Shown: one piece after another, positions 22,890 through 34,946 of the stretch
Numbering within the stretch: position 1 is the first letter of the stretch
How the letters are laid out: each line of letters starts with the position of its first letter
From: Ctenosaura bakeri
Taxonomy: Eukaryota; Chordata; Lepidosauria; Squamata; Iguanidae
Reading direction: 5' to 3'
Length of the DNA: 64,000 nt
NCBI GenBank assembly: GCA_948474755.1
Contig: CAOLHI010000930.1
Coordinates: forward strand, 372,001-436,000
Program-made: the position numbers and the translations under genes
Notes under the pieces: generated by a model
What the model saw: only the letters and a program-made list of their open reading frames with translations
Database searches by the model: none
Told to the model about the DNA's origin: nothing

Positions 22890-24345
22890 TACTTCCTCTG
22901 ATCTGGACACTATAATCCTGTTGATGTAGCCCTGAACTGCACCAGCTTTTTTGGCTGCTGCCTCATACTATTGACTCATATTTGGCTTATGATCTACTAA
23001 GACCTTAGATTCTTTTCATACATACTACTTTAAAGCTAAGCATTGCCATACTATATTTGGGCATTTCATTTTTCCTGCCTAGATGTAGTAACTCAACCTG
23101 ACTTTGCTCTCCTATTTGTCAAGTTAATTTTGAATTCTGTTCCTGCACTTTGGGATATTGGCTGCCCCTCCCCATTTGGTGTTATCTGCAAATTTGATAA
23201 ACATGACTTCTATTCCACTATTTAAGACATTTAACACCAGACCAAGGACAGAACCTTGAGGCACCTCAATTGTCACTTCTCTCCAGGATGGAGAGAAGAG
23301 CAATCATTGATGAGCACTCTTTGAGTTTGGTCTGTCAATCAATTTTAGATCCATCTAACTGTAACACTGCCTAGCCCACAGTTCACAAAATAATATGGGG
23401 GATCTCGACAAAAGCCTTATTGAAATCAAGATATACTATTCCCACAGCACTCCCCTGAACTACCAAGCTTGTAACTCTATTAAAAAGAGAGAGAGAGATA
23501 AAAAGAGATTAGTGTGGCATGACTTGTTTTTCAGAAAGCCACACTGGAATCACAGCATTTCTTTCTAAGTGCACACAGACTAGCTGTTTAATTATCTGTT
23601 CTAGAAACCTTCCTGGGATCAACGTTAAATTGACTGGTCAGTAGTTGGCCTGGGTTCTCTTTTTTCCCCCTTTTTGAAGATGAGGACAACATTTGCCCTC
23701 CACTAATCTGCTGGCACATCTCCTGTCTTTCAAGATGAAGATTATTGACAGTGGCTCTGACATTCCATCTGCAAATTCCTTTAGTAATCCTTTAATATTC
23801 TTGGATGCAGTTTATCCAGTCCTGGAGACTCACATTCATTTACAGTAGCTATTTCTTTACTACCTCTTTACCTATTCTGTGACGTAGTCTTCTTAATGCA
23901 TGATTTCATTTTTACCAACTATGGCACTGTTCTCCTTTTTGGAGAAGACTAAGGCAAAGAAGGTATTAAACAGTTTGGCTTTCTCTCTGTCCCTTGTTAT
24001 CATTTCACCATCTTCTTCTACAGAACAGACTTACCATTTCTTTGTTCTTCTGTTGCTCCAAACATAGCCGCCACCACCCACTTTTTCTCAGTTTTAACCC
24101 TTCTAGTGAGTCTGAGTTCATTCTGAGCTTTAACTTTTCTAACTTTCCCCCTGTGAGTATTAACTACTAATTTTCATTCCTCTTTGGTGACTTCACTCTT
24201 CTTCTGTTTCTTACACATGTCTCTTTTAAATCTCAGTTCATATGAAAGTTCTTTGTATGTCCACCCTGGTTCCTTTAGATCCCTCCTACTTTCCTTCCTC
24301 ACTAGAATTGTTTGCAACTGTGCCTTCATTATTTCACTAAGATCA

Positions 24346-27300
24346 ATGATTAAAACAATGTGAAACTTTCCTAACATCTCAGGGGGAAAAAAATCACTGG
24401 TGCTTAATGATCAAAATTAAAAATTAAATTTGTTACTGAAAATTTCAACAAATTTCAGATAACAAATTAATTTTAAATGATTAAATGATTAATTACCAGG
24501 CTTAGAACAAAACTGTGAATGCACTATCCCCCATAGCAGTGAAGTCTTTTCATATTTTTCCATTTCTTTACCCATATCTTTTGTTTTTTGTTTCTTTTTT
24601 TAAACTAAAGTGCTAGATCAACATTAGGGAAACCAATTGCTTAAAAATGCTGTTTATTCCATTTGCAACCAAAGAACTGGCTTTTTTTAAAAAAAAATAT
24701 GATTATTTTTAAAAATACAGCATGAAAAACAGCACAAAAGACTAAACAAACTGTATATAATACATCTTGCTGGTATGAAACATCTAAATAATTTTTAAAG
24801 GCTACTAATTGATTCTACTAACACATCTTTAGAGCTTTAGCAGATGTGCATTTCAGGGGATTTCAAAACCTCATATCTTAGCAACGATATAGTGGAAGAA
24901 CCTAATTGCCCTTAATCCTCTATTGAAAATAGGTTAGATGAAATCCTCTTTTTACTGAAGCAGGGAGATTACTCAGTGCCATCAGGAAACAGATTCACTA
25001 CTGGTTTGTAGCTTAGTTTGCAGTTTAACTCCTGAAGATGTGAAAAATAAAAAAATGAACTAGTGACAGGTTTTGGATAATGTAAAAATGGACACACCTA
25101 TTATATATACACTCAGAAGATACCATAAATTAAGCTTCAGTGAAAGAAGGGACAACCTTTTTAGATCCATATCTGTGGCACAGAGGAAATGTAATACAAC
25201 AGTGTCTCCAAGGAAATCTTCCAAGGAATAGTAGGACTATAATCAACATACCTTCTTTGAAAACCAAGGGTGAGGCAAGTTCATTTGAAGGTTGTGATGG
25301 AAGTGCAAACTATAGATTAAACAGGTTTTGCTACATTTTCAGTGGATGTGTAACCTTCCCACATTCAATTGGTATTAACAACATTTTAAATGTTATGCAA
25401 TACTTATTTGTTTTATAATACAGCACACATTTGATAGATTAGCTAATCAACAATATTGGAAGAAGATAACACAAAATCAAAGCATAGATAATCACTAAGA
25501 TTATAATAAGGGGAGAATCCTTCATTTATCTTAGCTACATGGAGCTGTTGCCATGGCAATTAAAACAGGAGAGATAACAGTATGTACCATTCTCCTTTGT
25601 AGTTCAGGCTGAGCCTTGGATGAGTTGTCACTTGACAATTACTCTAATAGAAACATTTCATAGTGCTTTTATCATAATTCCTTATCATTATAAAGCCAAT
25701 AACTATGAAAAGAAGATTGAATGAAAGGTATAAGGTCTCTGAAGACGAAAATACACTTGCATACAAGTACACATCTCTGAAATCAACAAGGCTTGCTTCC
25801 AAGTAAAATGTGCTTTGGATCGAACACAACTACAGTAAAATAGTGTTTACACAGTAGCCATCTCTATAATCAAATTGAAATTCAGCGTTGAATAAGACAT
25901 CATCTTCTAAGCCCAAACAGTTCTGTGGATTATGACACTCTAATCTGCTCTTTTCCAAACGCAAAGTGGGAGGAACAGAAGACAGCTCATGCAAAAATGA
26001 AAACCAGTTAGGCTTAAAGGTGCTTCCACATTTCTTTTCCCCCCTCCCCACTTCCTCCTGTTTAAGAACAAAGCAGAACATTCTTTGCTCCAACCATCAG
26101 ATACCTCATTTTAGTTAAGGATATTTTAACAGTCTTACAATTTCATTGTGTGAACTGTTTTTAAATAACTTTGCTATGCCTGTTCAGATTTTCTGTGTAT
26201 TGTTTCTTTGACCATCATTCTATACATATGAATATGTGTCCCTAAAGTTAAATCACATTTCTGAATAAATAAGTGTAGCCATTTGTGTTAACTCCCATTG
26301 TCTGAAGATCATTGGTTAGTCTTGCCTATGGAAAAGAAACACACTTCTAGTTTTATAACAGTATCATTCAAAATATTTTTTTAAATGGTTTGTGCCAAAG
26401 GATGACTGCATTAAGTAAAAAACTGAACCAGATATGTGATACCTTCTTTACAAGGTCCTAACTTTATAGTGTTTTTAATATATAGTACAATGTAATAAAA
26501 CAGTATTTTATAACCAAGAGCAACCAGATTGTAGAAGCAACTGGGTAAAACTAAACATATTCAGAAATATGCCTATTTAGCCACAGACCTCAATCTCCTT
26601 ACTTATCCAAGGTCTTTTTTTTTTTAATTAAAGTAGTTAATAAGTAGTTGACTTTTCTTGGGAAATGTCAAAGCGTTTCAGAAGTTATTATATAACTAAC
26701 GATGCTCTACTACATTCATGCATTAGGAAGTACGTCCCTCTGAAACCCATGCAATTTTCTTCTGAATGAATATGCATAAGATATTTCACTGAAGTGCTCT
26801 CAGATTTCATAAGGCCCACAGAAGTAAAAATGGAAGTATACCAAACTCCAGGGGAAAAAAAGTATAAAAAATTATAATAACAGAATTGATGGCCATCTTG
26901 AAGACTCACATACTATATCTGGCATAAGCTTTCATGAACTGCAGACCACTTCACTTGGTAGATATTTATACACATGTTTGGATGGGAAGCTTATGTGTGG
27001 GGAGAAGAAATGCAAAAAGTAGAAACACTGATGATCAGCTTAGCAGTAGTGGTCACTGAACAAACAATAGTTGGAAGATGAGAAAGACACCTTAGTGTAG
27101 ATAAGACAGTTAACACACATACAGTGATGTAAAAGCTTTGTTTTATACACAGTGCAGGCAACACATAACATAGACATACACGCGTCCTTCTTGCACCTCA
27201 GCTACTGCTTGTGAAATCACGGCCCATCAGGCGTTAAAAACCTCCCTGCATTATTTACCATCTTACTTGAAGAAGGGTTCTAGAGAATCTGAAAGTTTGA

Positions 27301-27378
27301 GCACCAATTTTGACATACTCTTTGTCACTAATAAAATTGTTGACCTAACATGACTCTTGGAGTGTTGCACTAAGCTTT
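24346..27378. other. AT-rich intronic DNA; X-box-like palindrome at 25547
   Basis: No gene or recognised transposon. A near-perfect RFX X-box-like palindrome is listed separately. Confidence 0.4.
25547..25560. promoter_or_regulatory. RFX X-box-like motif
   Basis: GTTGCCATGGCAAT departs from the palindromic consensus GTTGCCATGGCAAC at one position. It lies in a stretch without recognised repeats, so an intronic enhancer site is possible. A 14-bp motif can also occur by chance, and there is no conservation data. Confidence 0.3.
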
Positions 27379-27796
27379 GGCCCTTTCTGCACCCTACTTT
27401 GTCCTGTCATGCTCCAGTGGTGATCCCAGCAGCAGCTCTGCTGGGAAGTGAGCGCGAAGGAAGTGCTCTCCTCCCCATGGGACTGGCTTTCTGTGGAAGG
27501 GAGCACGATGGACACACCGCTTCATTCTGCAGTGCAGCCAGGTACTTTCCCAGACTGTGCTGGGGCAGGAAGTGCTGCCATCAGGCTTCCTGCCCTTCCG
27601 CAGGACAGGTCAGTGTGGGATGGTGGCACAATCATGTGACATTGATGGGGAAAATCCATCTATGATTTAATCCATGTTTGTGCTGCCTGGGCACAGGAGA
27701 GGAGCAGTACTGTGATGACATCACACAGAAGTGTTGTTGCGGCCCTGCTTCTCTCCTGTCCCTACGCCAGGATGGGAGGACAATGCTGAATGGGCC
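27379..27796. mobile_element. Harbinger-like MITE, diverged 418-bp type
   Basis: It starts GGCCCTTTCTGCACC and ends GAATGGGCC, with TTT before and TTA after. Length and GC-rich interior with inverted GGAAG/CTTCC blocks resemble the 430-bp family at 60041 and 63068, but internal similarity is weak. It may be a separate subfamily. Confidence 0.45.
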
Positions 27797-29984
27797 TTAG
27801 CTTGGATTATTTTCCCCCCTTTCCTTTCTTTTCCCTTTTTTTTTTTTTTTTTTGGGTGGGAGAGACAACTATTTTTAGTTCCAGCTTGGATCCTGAGATC
27901 CATAAACAGAAGAAGGCTCACAGAAGAAAATGTTCCTGTGCTATCCTATCTTTTACAAACCTCCCCCAATCCTCTCCTGGGGGTTGAAGGATATACTGAA
28001 ATAATATGAGATGGGACATGGAAAGAGAATCACTTCATATTAGACAAAGGCACCTGCTCAGCCAGTTAAATGCTGGTCTTTTTTTTTCTCCTTTCCTTAG
28101 GCAAATGTTGTTCCCAAACAAGATGCTGGACGCAAAAACTTGCGCATAAGTGTGTTGTTTTGTATGTATGCTCTGAAACATTAGAAAAAAATGTAGTCTC
28201 TCTAGAGCAACAGGTGAAAACAACACCAAGAAGTATAAACAGTTTTCAGAAAGAATAAAGGATGATAGGCATTCAAGTCTGATTCTGCAGTAGAACTGAA
28301 ACACCAATTTTCCATTCATCACCGGACAAAACTTAGAACAGACATTTTACATACATACACCACAACACTCTCTATATTAAGTGGATCTTGCAGGTTTTTA
28401 AGAACATATGAACTGGAAGAAATGAAACAATACTTGGTCAGGAAATATAATACAGCTACCTTTTCTCTGAAATAAGCAAGAACCCTTTCAAAAAATTCCC
28501 TTACTAATAAGAATATTAATTTCAGACAGGGATTAGCTTTTAATTTGAAAGTCCACATATAAAACACACAGATGTTGTACAAAATTATTCAGTTTCATGC
28601 TGTCAAAATGAGAACAGGAGAATGAAAATCAATCACAAATAAATTAACCTAGGAATTCTAGTATCACGTGTTTTAAACAAGTAAACAAAATTCATAGGTT
28701 AAAGTGAGTTTATACGATTAAGGAGCATCATTTATCTTGCTTCTACATTCCAGGTTTTCAAAGTGTATGGAAAAATCTTCTGTGAAGATGGAGGATGCAA
28801 TGGAAGAACACCAAAGAAAGGTGAAATCCTACAGTCTTTCTGCACAATTTTTCTGAGAAGACATACAAATATGATTCCAATTTTGAGCCAGATACCAAAT
28901 TCCACTGGAAATGCCTGGAATGCATAGTTCTACAAGTTCATGACTGACTTTAATTATTATAGATTTAGATTTTAAAAGTTGTATACCTTGCAACCTTAAC
29001 TGTATTTCCATTTGCTATCATTATAACAATCTCTATCTTCTTTCTCACTCTCAGCCTTGCTAACTCATTTTGTACTGGGCAGCAAGTGCTCAGTTGAGAA
29101 GCCTTCCTAAAATATTTGCCCTCTTTGAGATTTTGAAGTATCCCAGGAAGAAAAAGCACACACTTGAAAATCTTAGGTCAAAGTAGGATATGGATAGGGT
29201 CTAAATACTCTAAGGGTGAGTGAAGCTAATCTGAAAGTAAATACTAATGAGAACAAAGGATCATTTTCAAGCAAGTGGCTTTTTTAAAGGATCCTAAAGC
29301 AAGCAGCATCTTTTAATTTTTTACAAATATTCTTAACAGAGATCAAATTCCTGGTTCCTTAATAGCAGGAGGAGCAAATATGAAGCAGCAGAGATTCAAA
29401 AATATATTGTTAAAAAAACTGTGGCCAGGATTCCACAAGTGACATATGCCCGCATAATCCCCATTTACACTAGTTAATGTACTTTTAGGGATGTTGCAGA
29501 AGAAGGAATCCTGTACCTAACATGAAATGATCCCTTCCCCAGTTTCACAGCCAGGGAACTTCCTGGTCAAAATTCCCTCTTCACATCTTCTCACCAGCTG
29601 CAGGACTACTCTTGGCAAAAAAAAGAAAAGTATTACGGAAGGGTGGGGAGTGGAACTGCTTCATCTTCTGCTTTGGCACAAGGGCAACTTACGTTCCACT
29701 AACATGCTGATTGTATCTCGAGCCTTATGTATGTATAAACTATGTTAGATTGAGATTCAGAGGCAGGAAACAGATAGACTTGGGAATAAGAATTCAGCCT
29801 GTTTTGAATAGAACTGTACTCCTCTTGAAGACCCAGGTTTGTAGTATGCTTCCGGACTCAGCTTTGCAGGATGGTAAGGTGATGACTGTAACCAGGACTG
29901 CCTTTGCCTAACTTAGGACTGACCTGATCATGGTAATACATTGCCTTCATTTTATCTAGACAAGTTTTTGAAATGCATTCTACA
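27797..29984. other. AT-rich intronic DNA without recognised features
   Basis: A poly(T) run lies at about 27837-27853. No exon or repeat family is supported. Confidence 0.4.
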
Positions 29985-30087
29985 TCAGTAGTTGTTTTGG
30001 ACTTAATTCCCCAGCCAGCACGGCAAAAATTAAATAATTTTGGCAGTCCAAAACATCAAGAAGGCCAAAGATTGTGAACCACTACTT
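29985..30087. mobile_element. Short hAT MITE
   Basis: The left end CAGTAGTTGTTTTGGAC and the right end GTGAACCACTA are imperfect inverted repeats of the CAGTGGTTCT type. Flanking 8-mers TTCTACAT and CTTTAGAT agree at five of eight positions. About 100 bp long and non-coding. Confidence 0.5.
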
Positions 30088-31616
30088 TAGATGAGGATAT
30101 CTTTGAAGAGTCTTTAGAAACTGCCTGCAGTTAATCAGAATATAGCAGTGGGAGTGCTAGTGAGCACTGACACAGGATCTATGTCTTGTGAGATCAGCTA
30201 CCAGCTTGTTTCTGGGCATGATTCAAAGTGTTGGGGATAGTTTTTAAAATCATAAATTATCAAGACCCATGGTAACATGTGTGTGGGGATCTCTTCTTCT
30301 AACATTTATGTGACTGCACCCTAAGATCTAACAGACACTTTCTTCTGTGTCACAATTACAAAGAAGGCATAATTGATGGGAAGAAGAAAAAGGGCCTTCT
30401 ATTACCTAGACTGGAATTCTTTGCCCATGGATGCTACACTGGCATCTCCTTAGACTAAGTTTCACTGTACCATACAAAGCAGACCTTTTTGTGTAGACAA
30501 GCTGCTTGCTGAGTTTCACTTAAAGCTTTATTTGTTTATTTGATTTATACCCTGCTTTCCCCCCCAAAATGGGACTCAAAGCAGGTCTGCAGCATCTATT
30601 TTTAATATACTGCTGCTTCTGTTCTGAAATGTTATTGTATTTGTTATTATTTTTAATTATGTTATGAGGACAATGGGCTGTTTTTAAACAAATAAAATTC
30701 ATAGCCAAAAGAAATAGAGCACTTCAAAAGCCATGAACTAGTCAACTGTCTTGATTTGCCCCAAATCAAAAGCAGTTACTCTTAACAGAGGAGAGCCAGT
30801 TGCCCTATGAGGACAGAGCAGGCAACTGCCATTGGCTACAACAGCATTTAGTGATTATTTAATTCTGAGTGCTGTAAGGAATATATTTTCCAGATAGCCT
30901 GAAACAAGCAATTTCACATTTATGCTGCCCTACATTCAGTATTTAGTGACAGATTATGCTATATATAGTGTAAGTTCAATGTCAACTATGGCAAAAAGGA
31001 ATCAATTTAATTTTTGAAGGCAAAACAAAAGTGTGGCTTTTAACTCATCAGAAGGTTAACAACTGTGATATAGAATCACAAGGAAATAGCAGTAGGTGGA
31101 TTGCCTACCTTAATGGAACTGGGCAGAATTAAACGGCCACATACATAAGTGTATGTAAAACCAATTCAAAGCAGACTGAACAGTACTGCATAATAACTCA
31201 GCTTCAAAAGGAAAGTTAAAACTTTAATGATAAAGAATTCTTCCCAGCATGCCCAATTAGTCATTGTATTAGTTGTACTCAACACTGTCAAATCCAGACT
31301 AATTATATGAGTTGCCTTCAAAGGCGCATCCAATTTTGTACCTTTTCTGAACAGCTTATGAGTAGACATTCATTCATCTGAGTAACAGGAGCTATCAAAT
31401 ATCACAGGCAAGTAGCTTCTTAAACTCATCTTTCAAACTGATATACAATGCATCAGGGCCAGGACTGGATATTTTCCTCCTCAAGGGTTGCATTCCTTTG
31501 GGGTAATCTGGCGCAGGGAATATGTGGGTGTACATGCACATGTATACTCACAGTGGATAAGGCCAGTGCCAAATCTCTCTTCTCAGTCTTTGGGCCCATT
31601 CACCTACAGAAGGTGT
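30088..31616. other. Intronic DNA; retroposon tail at 30530-30600
   Basis: About 30530-30600 repeats the tail of the element at 3439 (TTTATTTGATTTATACCCTGC, then GGGACTCAAAGCAGG) in minus orientation. The rest is unassigned. Confidence 0.45.
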
Positions 31617-31735
31617 AGTTGTTGCATGCCTTAAAGTCATTTCTGACTAATGGTGACCATAATGCAAACCTGCCACAGAGTTTCCTGGCAAAATTCCTCT
31701 GAAGCTGAAAGAATGTGACCTACCCATGTTCAAAT
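31617..31735 (-). mobile_element. Decayed MIR-like SINE fragment
   Basis: The tail AGTTGTTGCATGCC and the core 'gaatgtgacctacccatg' type block are recognisable. The tRNA head is missing and the copy is abutted by a MITE relic. Confidence 0.7.
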
Positions 31736-31737
31736 AG

Positions 31738-31922
31738 CGGGTTTTTATCTTACTATTATTCCACTTTTATTGCTATGGTTCTGTCCTATGGTTTGGCAGT
31801 TCAGAGAGGTATTTAAGAGTTCTCAGCCACAGGGTTCTGGTGCCTTACCAAACTATAAATCTCAGGATTCCACAAGATATAGCCATCAGTGGAACAGCAG
31901 CACTATAATCATGTAGTGTGGC
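31738..31922. mobile_element. Decayed Harbinger hairpin MITE
   Basis: TACTATTATTCCACTTTT on the left and GTGGAACAGCAGCACTATAA on the right correspond to the arms of the long family, with 'caggattcca' and 'gttctcagcca' type internal blocks. Ends are eroded. Confidence 0.55.
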
Positions 31923-32636
31923 TAGAACCTCTATCTCTCTTTCTCTCCCCACCTAATGAGCTCCCGAAAGAGGGTGGACTGATATTATTTTTGCTAGTGC
32001 TCTTAATAAAAAGACTCTTGAAATAATTTTTACATAAGTACCAAAGGAGCACTTTGAAATTTCTTTCTTGTCTCAAAAGCTTTGTTTTTTTACTGCAGAA
32101 AGAACAGAATGAAAAGGAAACGTGTATGCTTTTCACTTCAATTTTGGAAAAACAAACAGAATCCAAAGTAGAGTTTCTCATGCTGAACAATGGATTACTT
32201 TTTACCAAATTAAAGTGGAAGCAACTTTTCAAAAGGACAAGTGCATACTTCATTGTTGCACAATAGTTTCCAAAAAGAAAATGGCAAGGAACACAAAAGA
32301 CAGAAGAATTCTGCCATTAAAAGAAACACCTGGATCTATGATCCTAGTGGAAGTAATTGACTTTTTTAAAGTCAGTATTTGCAAATTCTCTTCCTTTTGA
32401 AAAAAAAAAAAAAGTAAGATTTAGCAGGACTGATGAAACACTTGACAGTTAAAGAAACGCAAGTACACTGTCCATTAAACAAACACTTCCATATATATTT
32501 AAATACATACATATAAATGCACAATAACAGATACTCCTACTGTCCCCACTCCCCTCAATGCTACAAAAATATCCACCCTGTTTCGGGTCCTTTTACAATA
32601 TAGGATCTGTTTAATTTTTATTTAAGTAACATCTAA
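31923..32636. other. Intronic DNA without recognised features
   Basis: AT-rich, with a poly(A) run at about 32400-32412. Nothing else supported. Confidence 0.4.
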
Positions 32637-33826
32637 ATCATAGAATCACAGAGTCATAGAAATCTAGAACTGGAAGAGACCACACAGGCCATCCAGTCCA
32701 ACCCCCTGCCATGCAGGAACACCCTCAAAGCAATCCCGACAGATGGCCATCCAGCCTCTGCTTAAAAACCTCCAAGGAAGGAGACTCCACTACACTCCGA
32801 GGCAGCACATTCCACTGCCGGGCAGCCCTGACTGTCAGGAAGTTCTTCCTGAGGTTCAGGTGGAATCTCCTTTCCTGCAGCTTGAATCCATTGCTCCTTG
32901 TCCTGGTCTCTGAAGCAGCAGAAAACAAGCCCTCTCCTTCCTCTACGTGGCATTCCTTCAAATATTTAAACATGGTTATCATGTCCCCTCTTAACCTTCT
33001 CTTCTGCAGACTAAACATACCCAGCTCTCTGAGTTTATCCTCATACGGCATGGCTTCCAGGCCTCTAACCATTTTGGTAGCCCTCCTCTGGACTTGCTCC
33101 AGCTTGTCAATATCCTTCTTGAATTGGGGTGCCCAGAACTAGACACAGTATTCAAGATGGGGTCTAACCAAAGCAGAGTAGAGTGGTACCAGTACCTCCC
33201 TCGATCTAGACACCATACTCCTATTGATGCAGCCGAGAATTGCATTGGCTTTCTTGGCTGCCACATCACACTGCTGACTCATGTTCAGCTTGTGGTCTAT
33301 GAAGACTCCTAGATCCCTTTCACACATACTGCTATCCAGCCACGTGTCCTCCATCCTGTATCTCTGTATTCCATTTTTTCTACCTAAGTGTAGGACCTTA
33401 CACTTCTCTCTGTTGAATTTCATTTTGTTCGCCTTGGCCCAGCTCTCCAATCTATCCAGGTCATTTTGAATTTTGATCTTGTCCTCTGGCGTATTAGCAA
33501 CCCCTCCCAACTTGGTATCATCTGCAAATTTGATGAGCATGCCCTCTATTCCTTCATCCATGTCATTGATACAAATGTTGAACAGCACTGTGCCCAGGAC
33601 AGAACCCTGTGGCACCCCACTAGTCACTTCTCTCCAGGATGAAAAGCAGCCGTTCGTGATCACCCTTTGGGTTCGGTCGGTCAACCAATTACAAATCCAA
33701 CTAACAGTAGCCCTGTCCAGCCCACATTTTACTAGCTTCTTTGCAAGAATGTCATGGGGAACTTTGTCGAAGGCCTTACTGAAATCGAGGTATGCTACAT
33801 CCACAGCATTCCCTTCCCTAAATATT
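32637..33826 (-). mobile_element. 5'-truncated CR1 LINE, comparatively young
   Basis: On the minus strand the element begins within the reverse-transcriptase domain near 33826 and runs through the end of ORF2 to the 3' tail. It terminates at 32637 in CR1-type octamers (GATTCTATGA on minus). Only one in-frame stop breaks the ORF, which contrasts with the old copy at 22280. The 5' truncation means it cannot mobilise itself. Confidence 0.93.
32725..33804 (-). pseudogene. CR1 ORF2 reverse transcriptase, 3' half, one stop
   Basis: The frame from 33804 encodes the central and C-terminal reverse-transcriptase region of a CR1 retrotransposon. Visible motifs are YLDFSKAFDKVPHD (residues 5-18), SGVPQGSVLG (62-71) and the catalytic FADD box (93-96). 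The frame stops at TAG 33139-33141 after EYCV, where the family usually has glutamine. It then continues in the same frame without shift to 32725, including [17 protein letters not shown] and the terminal FKQRLDGHL block. The endonuclease domain and the start of the reverse transcriptase are missing through 5' truncation. It is an inert relic in the sense orientation of ATP11A. Confidence 0.92.
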
Positions 33827-33897
33827 ATACTGTAACACTACAATTATAACTTCTCTCTTAAAACAACAGTACAGTTGTGCACACTTCTATAATTATA

Positions 33898-33963
33898 ATC
33901 CCCCATGGACTTGATGGCCCTGGGGTCTCTTCCAACTCTACAATTCTATGATTCTTATGATTA
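33898..33963 (+). mobile_element. CR1 3'-end stub, opposite orientation
   Basis: ATGGACTTGATGGCCCTGGG, then TCTCTTCCAACTCTACAATT and the octamer tail ATTCTATGATTCTTATGATT, form a CR1 3' terminus on the + strand. It is truncated to about 65 bp and lies about 70 bp from the 5' end of the neighbouring minus-strand CR1. Confidence 0.85.
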
Positions 33964-34231
33964 ACAGCACATAATGCTTACGACATCACTTCAGAAAAAA
34001 AATTCTCCCTCTCCAGATTAAAAACTGACACAGATATGCCAGCCATTCTCACATAGCCATTCATGAACTGCTTCACTGAAGCTGAAGAGGATGTGCCCAA
34101 ACCAGTACATGTAAGATGTGCTGCTCATCTATGGCTCAATGAGCACATCAGTTCTTGGGAACTGGATATGAGTGAACATCACTTCCTCCTTCTACAGGAC
34201 TGAACTTGCAAAAACATGCAGTTGCCAGCTG

Positions 34232-34346
34232 ATGAATATAGGAGCTCTGCTGGATCAGCCTAAAGGCTTATCTAGTACAGCACCTTGTTTCACACAGTAG
34301 CCAGCCAGTTGCTTATGGGAAGCCCACAGCTAGAAGCGGGAAGGCC
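34232..34346. repeat. Dispersed reptile repeat, 'gctggatcag' type
   Basis: GAGCTCTGCTGGATCAGCCT, TCTAGTACAGCACCTTG and TTATGGGAAGCCCACA occur in order, as in a dispersed squamate repeat that I recall but cannot classify. No ends or target duplication are identified. Confidence 0.45.
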
Positions 34347-34493
34347 TACAATGAAATCAGAAAAATCTGAGGGAAAATTTTCCTGGTTTGTTAATTTCTG
34401 AAACCATTTTTGCTGAGAAAATTGAAAAACTGGTCTTGAGAATTTTTTAAAAAACAATGAATAAAATATTTAAGAGAACGTGTGCTTATATTT

Positions 34494-34664
34494 ATTGCTG
34501 CTGTTGTGTGCCTTCAAGTTGTTTCCGACTGATGGCGGCCCTACGGTGAACCTATCACAGTGTACAGTGTGCCCCAGGTCACCCAGCCAGTTTCCACAGC
34601 CAAGCGGGGAATCGAGCCCTGGTCTCCTAGCTCATAGTTCAACACTCAAACTGCTACAGCATGT
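34494..34664 (-). mobile_element. MIR-like SINE, internally deleted
   Basis: It has the tail CTGCTGTTGTGTGCCTTCAAG (on +), the B-box complement GGAATCGAGCCCTGGTCTCC and a head fragment ending near CAGCATG. A block of the core between 34565 and 34570 is missing compared with the copy at 10568. Confidence 0.85.
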
Positions 34665-34765
34665 ATTTACTCCTCTGCATTGTTTCTAGAAACTATGTAC
34701 CAGGTAAACTTTCAGGGAAGACTATATATATACAGTGTCTCATATCCTTGCAATCCTCAATCTTA

Positions 34766-34946
34766 GGCCATTTCCACACTAGCCTGTTATAATGTTATTA
34801 TTGCACTTTCAACATCCGATGGAATCCTGGGGTTTGCAGTTTAGGGAGCGGCCTCAAACGCCCCTCCCTAAACTGCAAACCCCAGGATACCATAGAATGT
34901 TGAAAGTGGAATAATAACACTATAACAGGCTAGTGCGGAAATGACC
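34766..34946. mobile_element. Harbinger hairpin MITE, short subfamily
   Basis: Ends are GGCCATTTCCACACTAGCC and GGCTAGTGCGGAAATGACC, flanked by TTA (34763-34765) and CTA (34947-34949). Arms are near-perfect reverse complements around a CAAACG-like loop near 34858. Confidence 0.88.

Larger units (their letters stand above)
22280..24345 (-). mobile_element. Old CR1 LINE fragment, nested insertions
   Basis: The sequence follows, on the minus strand, the CR1 reverse-transcriptase ORF over about 1.6 kb of CR1 once the insertions are removed. It matches the younger copy at 32637-33826 block by block over its left part (for example the ATTTTGGTAGCCCTTCTC and GTTGATGTAGCCCTGAA blocks). It then extends further 5' into ORF regions absent from that copy. 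Frameshifts and stops are numerous, so it is non-functional. A SINE and a Tigger-like MITE lie inside it. Confidence 0.85.

Noticed and set aside
28754..28823. Exon-like stretch on + (TTCCAG acceptor, VFKVYGKIFCEDGG-type translation, GGTGAAA donor)
   Set aside because: The donor is weak, the translation matches nothing I know and no neighbouring exons are visible.
33473..33835. 120-codon open frame on +
   Set aside because: It is the antisense shadow of the CR1 reverse-transcriptase frame.
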